Assembly: GCA_019415985.1 (NCBI GenBank)
Contig: DXYE01000123.1
Coordinates: 1-7,520 of the forward strand
Direction: 5' to 3'
DNA: 7,520 bases
From: Clostridiales bacterium
Lineage (GTDB): Bacteria > Bacillota > Clostridia > Oscillospirales > CAG-272
This document shows positions 5,442-7,520 of this stretch, one piece after another. Each line of letters opens with the position of its first letter. Within the stretch, counting starts at the first letter, position 1. Both the position numbers and the translations under genes were made by a program. Under the pieces are notes generated by a model that saw only the letters and a program-made list of their open reading frames with translations, was not told the DNA's origin and made no database searches.

Positions 5442-5741
5442 ATGAGTGAAAAGCTGGAAAAACTCAATCAGGAAATAGAGAAAACCGAAGCAAAGTTGCG
5501 GAGGGCGCAGCATGAGGAAAAGATTCTGGAACACCAGATAAAGACGCTGACCCGAAAAGAGCGGACGCACCGGCTCTGTACCAGAGGGGCGGAGTTGGAA
5601 AGATACCTGCCCCACCCGGAGCTTTTGCCGGAGGAACAGGTCAAACTGTTCTTGAAGCTGCTCTTTCATCGGGACAGCACCCGGCAGCTCATAGAACAGA
5701 TATTTGCCGGAACCGGCACAGAAAAGGAGGACACGGAATGA
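5442..5741 (+). CDS. DUF3847-family coiled-coil protein
   Basis: The start is ATG 5442, set by GGAGGG (5428-5433) eight bases upstream. Reading from the in-frame ATG at 5367 would run through the preceding gene. The 99-residue product MSEKLEKLNQEIEKTEAKLRR... is a predicted coiled coil over about residues 1-43. It is followed by RTHRLCTRGAELERYLP and a helical end (EEQVKLFLKLLFHRDSTRQLIEQIF). It matches the DUF3847 proteins that accompany relaxase operons in Clostridia integrative elements. The function is unknown; position suggests an accessory of the relaxosome or of replication. It overlaps the next gene by the four bases ATGA. Confidence 0.85.
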   Translation: MSEKLEKLNQEIEKTEAKLRRAQHEEKILEHQIKTLTRKERTHRLCTRGAELERYLPHPELLPEEQVKLFLKLLFHRDSTRQLIEQIFAGTGTEKEDTE

Positions 5742-6058
5742 ATGTGAAATTTTCAAAGGACGAGCTGGCTATGGTTTACCAGTACGCCGCCGCCACGAAA
5801 CAGGAAACTCTTGCCGGACTTCGGGAAATCGTGCCGGTCATTCGTGACAGGCAGGCGAGGGAGATTGTGGAAAGCACAATTCGAAAGCTGGACGCTATCC
5901 CGGAGCCGGAGTGCCGCCGCTTTATCGCTGACACCAGACAGCGGTTTATCCAGAAGCGGGACAATTCAATCCGGCGCAGGCTGGCGGAAGCAAAGGCGCA
6001 GACGAGGGAGAAAACGCCCCATTCCAAGAGAAAAGAGCCAGACCGGGAACGGTCATAA
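5738..6058 (+). CDS. Basic protein of the mobilization operon, unknown function (106 aa)
   Basis: The product MNVKFSKDELAMVYQYAAATKQETLAGL... is largely helical. It has two helical stretches (about 7-54 and 57-90) and a strongly basic tail (RRRLAEAKAQTREKTPHSKRKEPDRERS, about 79-106). AGGAGG lies seven bases before the start, and the ATGA overlap couples it to the DUF3847 gene. I recognise it only as a conserved hypothetical of these operons. The basic tail and the location as the last gene before the putative oriT suggest DNA binding in the relaxosome, which is inference. Confidence 0.8.
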   Translation: MNVKFSKDELAMVYQYAAATKQETLAGLREIVPVIRDRQAREIVESTIRKLDAIPEPECRRFIADTRQRFIQKRDNSIRRRLAEAKAQTREKTPHSKRKEPDRERS

Positions 6059-6098
6059 TAGCTTCCAGAGCGGTAAGCGTGGCTTCCCCCTCTGAAAG

Positions 6099-6143
6099 AG
6101 GGCGCAATTATACACCACTTCGGGAAGTGGTGCATTGCGCCCT
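6099..6143 (+). other. Putative MOBQ-type origin of transfer (oriT)
   Basis: Two nested inverted repeats are present: an outer 10-bp pair AGGGCGCAAT/ATTGCGCCCT (6099-6108/6134-6143) and an inner 8-bp pair CACCACTT/AAGTGGTG (6113-6120/6125-6132) with loop CGGG. The right arm ATTGCGCCCT resembles the nick region of RSF1010-type MOBQ plasmids (core TGCGCCCT), where a hairpin also lies directly 5' of nic. The site is between the Rep/DUF3847 operon and a MobA/MobL relaxase, the natural substrate enzyme. The nick position is not established. Confidence 0.72.
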
Positions 6144-6190
6144 GCCGGGGGCGTCCTGCGGACAGCAGATGATTTTCGTTTCGCTCCTAT

Positions 6191-6234
6191 CATCACAGGG
6201 GACGTTACACTTCATCACAGGGGACGTTACACTT
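6191..6234 (+). repeat. Two perfect tandem 22-bp repeats (iteron-like)
   Basis: The 22-base unit beginning CATCACAGGGGACG and ending TTACACTT occurs at 6191-6212 and again at 6213-6234 without a gap or mismatch. Twenty-two bases is two helical turns, typical for Rep-binding iterons. The CAGGGG of the second copy can also pair with CCCCTG at 6235-6240. It could be an origin with the Rep-like protein, or a relaxosome-protein binding site next to oriT. Confidence 0.85.
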
Positions 6235-6268
6235 CCCCTGCGCTGGCCCCGCCAGCTACCCCTTTGTG

Positions 6269-6321
6269 AACTTGCCACCCGGAAACACCTTGCGATGCAA
6301 GTTGTTCCCGGGCAGCAAGTT
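6269..6321. repeat. Long imperfect hairpin, 53 bases
   Basis: The arms AACTTGC/GCAAGTT (6269-6275/6315-6321), CCCGG/CCGGG (6278-6282/6308-6312) and AAACACCTTGC/GCAAGTTGTTC (6283-6293/6297-6307, nine of eleven paired) stack around the loop GAT, with a CA/CA internal bulge. Only three T follow the paired arm, so it is a poor terminator. It may act as a single-strand structure in transfer or replication, or be the end of the origin block. Confidence 0.65.
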
Positions 6322-6335
6322 TTACAATAGGCCGC

Positions 6336-6369
6336 TATACTTTTCTGAAACGATGAAGTATAATGAAGT
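6336..6369 (+). promoter_or_regulatory. Promoter of the orphan gene with embedded repeats
   Basis: A perfect -10 box TATAAT lies at 6359-6364. The -35 position (TATACT, 6336-6341) is weak. A 7-bp inverted repeat TATACTT (6336-6342) / AAGTATA (6356-6362) spans both boxes, and ATGAAGT is directly repeated at 6353-6359 and 6363-6369. The overlap suggests regulation by an unknown protein. Confidence 0.5.
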
Positions 6370-6399
6370 CAATGACAAATTGGAATCTGGGAGGCTGTT

Positions 6400-6843
6400 A
6401 TGGAGGAGCTGCTGACTTATATGATTTTACTTTCAGAGGAATTAGTACCAGAAAGTGAATACTATAAACGGCTTGACGAATTATTTCTCAACCATCCCGA
6501 AAATGATGATTTGCTCTATTTAGAATGGGAAACAGACATAAAAAAAGCCGTGGTCTATGTGAGGACGCATATTGACTATAATAATTTTGATTTCAATCGG
6601 TTTGGCAAAATTTTAATGAGCAAATTAGAGGTCATTTATACAAATTGTAAGGATATAAAATTCTTTGCGAATCGAATGTATAGCTTATGGGAAAAATTGC
6701 CAGAGCATATTCAAGACATAGAGCCATTTAAAGTGTTATGCTACGCTGACGATTCTTTATCATGGGGCGATGAAAATCAAGCAAAAAATATTTATGAGTA
6801 TATGCTGAACTACTATGAGAGTTTTCGTTTGTCAGGAAGTTAA
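6400..6843 (+). CDS. AT-rich orphan gene, unknown acidic protein (147 aa)
   Basis: GGGAGG lies five bases before the ATG. The 147-residue product MEELLTYMILLSEELVPESE... is acidic, soluble, mostly helical and rich in Tyr, Glu and Asn, with no signal peptide, membrane helix or recognisable catalytic motif. Notable segments are DDLLYLEWETDIKKAVVYVRTH (about 36-57) and IDYNNFDFNRFGKILMSKLEV (about 58-78). The composition is clearly more AT-rich than both flanks. The gene has its own promoter, and a terminator follows at 6929-6964, as expected for an inserted single-gene cargo. Its size and acidity are reminiscent of toxin-immunity or anti-defence proteins, but I cannot assign a family. Confidence 0.8.
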   Translation: MEELLTYMILLSEELVPESEYYKRLDELFLNHPENDDLLYLEWETDIKKAVVYVRTHIDYNNFDFNRFGKILMSKLEVIYTNCKDIKFFANRMYSLWEKLPEHIQDIEPFKVLCYADDSLSWGDENQAKNIYEYMLNYYESFRLSGS

Positions 6844-6905
6844 ATAAAATGACAAATCCTAATTTATCGGGCCAACCTGACCCGAACTTTCAAAACTGAA
6901 TACCA

Positions 6906-6921
6906 GCCGCCCACCGGCGGC
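6906..6921. repeat. GC-rich inverted repeat GCCGCC-CACC-GGCGGC
   Basis: A perfect 6-bp stem with a 4-base loop marks the return of GC-rich sequence after the AT-rich orphan gene. No T-run follows, so it is not a terminator by itself. Confidence 0.55.
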
Positions 6922-6928
6922 ACACCCA

Positions 6929-6964
6929 AGCAGGAAATCTGAAAAGGTATCCTGCTATTTTTTT
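6929..6964 (+). terminator. Rho-independent terminator before the relaxase gene
   Basis: A 7-bp stem AGCAGGA/TCCTGCT (6929-6935/6950-6956) is followed by A and seven T (6958-6964). It ends transcripts from the orphan gene or the upstream operon and insulates the relaxase. A second small palindrome, CCCGGA-A-TCCGGG (6966-6978), comes directly before the relaxase Shine-Dalgarno (AAAGGAGGG, 6981-6989) and could modulate its translation. Confidence 0.82.
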
Positions 6965-6996
6965 GCCCGGAATCCGGGAGAAAGGAGGGCGCACAC

Positions 6997-7496
6997 TTGC
7001 CATGCCCGCACTGTAAAATCACCATCATCAAACGGAGTAATAACGAATCCGCTGTTTCTGCCGCCGCCTACCAGAGCGGCCAGAAGCTGTTCTCTGAATA
7101 CGACCAAGAGCAGAAATATTATCCCTACAAGAACGAAGTCACCCACAAAGAAATCATGCTCCCGCCCCATGCGCCGCCAGAGTTTGCAGACCGCAATATT
7201 CTATGGAACTCCGCCGAAGCGCAGGAAAAACAATGGAACTCCCAGCTTGCCCGGAGGTTCGTGCTTGCCATCCCAAGGGAAATCCCATCGGAACAACACG
7301 CTGACCTTATCCGTGACTACTGCCGGGAGTTTTTGTTTCCAAAGGCATGATTGCCGACTTTGCCATCCACGACAAAGGGGACGGCAACCCCCACGCCCAT
7401 ATCATGCTTACCATGCGGGCAGTGGACGAAAATGGGAAATGGCTCCCCAAGAGCCGAAAAGTTTATTGTAGGTTTGTCAAACATATTGGACAGTGA
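6997..7496 (+). pseudogene. mobA: MobA/MobL-family relaxase, broken by a frameshift and a 3' junction
   Basis: This is the N-terminal relaxase domain that would nick oriT and lead the DNA strand. The start is TTG 6997, seven bases after AAAGGAGGG; the nearby ATG at 7002 is out of frame. The first frame gives MPCPHCKITIIKRSNNESAV, the candidate catalytic Tyr25 (AAAYQSG), and runs to REFLFPKA, stopping at 7350. The family continues REFFVSKGMIADFAIHDK, which is found intact in the next frame from 7335, including the metal-binding HDKGDGNPHAHIML motif (about 7368-7409). A T-run of five at 7330-7334 where six are needed explains the shift. The match continues to SRKVY (7466) and then diverges, stopping at 7494-7496. 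Tyr25 and the histidines are therefore in different frames, and no working enzyme is expected unless frameshifting occurs. Confidence 0.9.
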
Positions 7497-7520
7497 ACTC
7501 TGCAGGAGAAAGCCAGCGGA
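7467..7520. other. Unassigned sequence after the relaxase break
   Basis: After the K-V-Y codons the sequence no longer continues the relaxase family. A short palindrome GTTTG-T-CAAAC (7472-7482) lies at the junction. The remaining bases are too few to identify; they could be the end of an inserted element or a deletion partner. Confidence 0.5.

Noticed and set aside
6079..6330. 83-residue plus-strand frame
   Set aside because: It crosses the oriT hairpin, the tandem repeats and the long hairpin, and its protein shows repeat translation only.
6867..6885. TCGGG-N9-CCCGA as a terminator for the orphan gene
   Set aside because: The stem is only five pairs and no T-run follows; the hairpin at 6929-6964 is the better terminator.
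1..7520. CRISPR array, tRNA or rRNA genes
   Set aside because: No regularly spaced repeats beyond the two-copy tandem, no cloverleaf and no rRNA-like sequence were seen.

Overview
The window looks like accessory DNA from a gut-type Firmicute, most likely a Clostridia/Lachnospiraceae-like host. This rests on the gene families (Maff2, DUF3847, MobA/MobL relaxase, long XRE regulator), on strong AGGAGG ribosome binding sites, on sigma-A promoters with extended -10 elements, and on a CIRCE operator. No 16S, tRNA or chromosomal housekeeping gene is present, so the genus cannot be fixed.

Left part (1-2202): a shortened Maff2-like membrane protein of a conjugation module comes first. It is followed by a cargo block on the + strand: a small Cro-type regulator behind a strong promoter, a short CorA-type divalent cation channel, and an Hsp20 chaperone under a CIRCE/HrcA operator that overlaps its promoter. 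The block closes with a clear intrinsic terminator.

Middle part (2216-4463): a small XRE regulator (- strand) is divergent from a single-pass membrane protein with two extracytoplasmic CxxC motifs (+ strand). A perfect 7-1-7 palindrome lies between them. The membrane gene ends at a strong terminator shared with a convergent 270-residue XRE regulator (- strand) of a type common in Clostridia conjugative elements.

Right part (4464-7520): a highly structured non-coding leader precedes a tight four-gene operon: a Cys-rich 62-residue protein, a RepA_N-like winged-helix protein, a DUF3847 coiled-coil protein and a basic 106-residue protein. Then comes a 341-base non-coding block holding a MOBQ-like oriT (hairpin plus a TTGCGCCCT nick-like sequence), two perfect tandem 22-bp iteron-like repeats and a 53-base imperfect hairpin. 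An AT-rich orphan gene with its own promoter and terminator separates this from a MobA/MobL relaxase. The relaxase is broken twice: one T is missing in a T-run, and its sequence then stops matching the family just after the K-V-Y of its SRKVY segment.

Overall this is a patchwork integrative/mobilizable element: stress and ion-homeostasis cargo and regulators sit between a truncated conjugation gene and a replication/mobilization module whose relaxase is disrupted. The most interesting parts are the oriT/iteron/hairpin block, the CIRCE-controlled mobile Hsp20, the XRE plus CxxC membrane pair with its palindrome, the orphan gene inserted between oriT and relaxase, and the two gene-breaking junctions near the window ends. 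I saw no firm evidence of a wholly new system.
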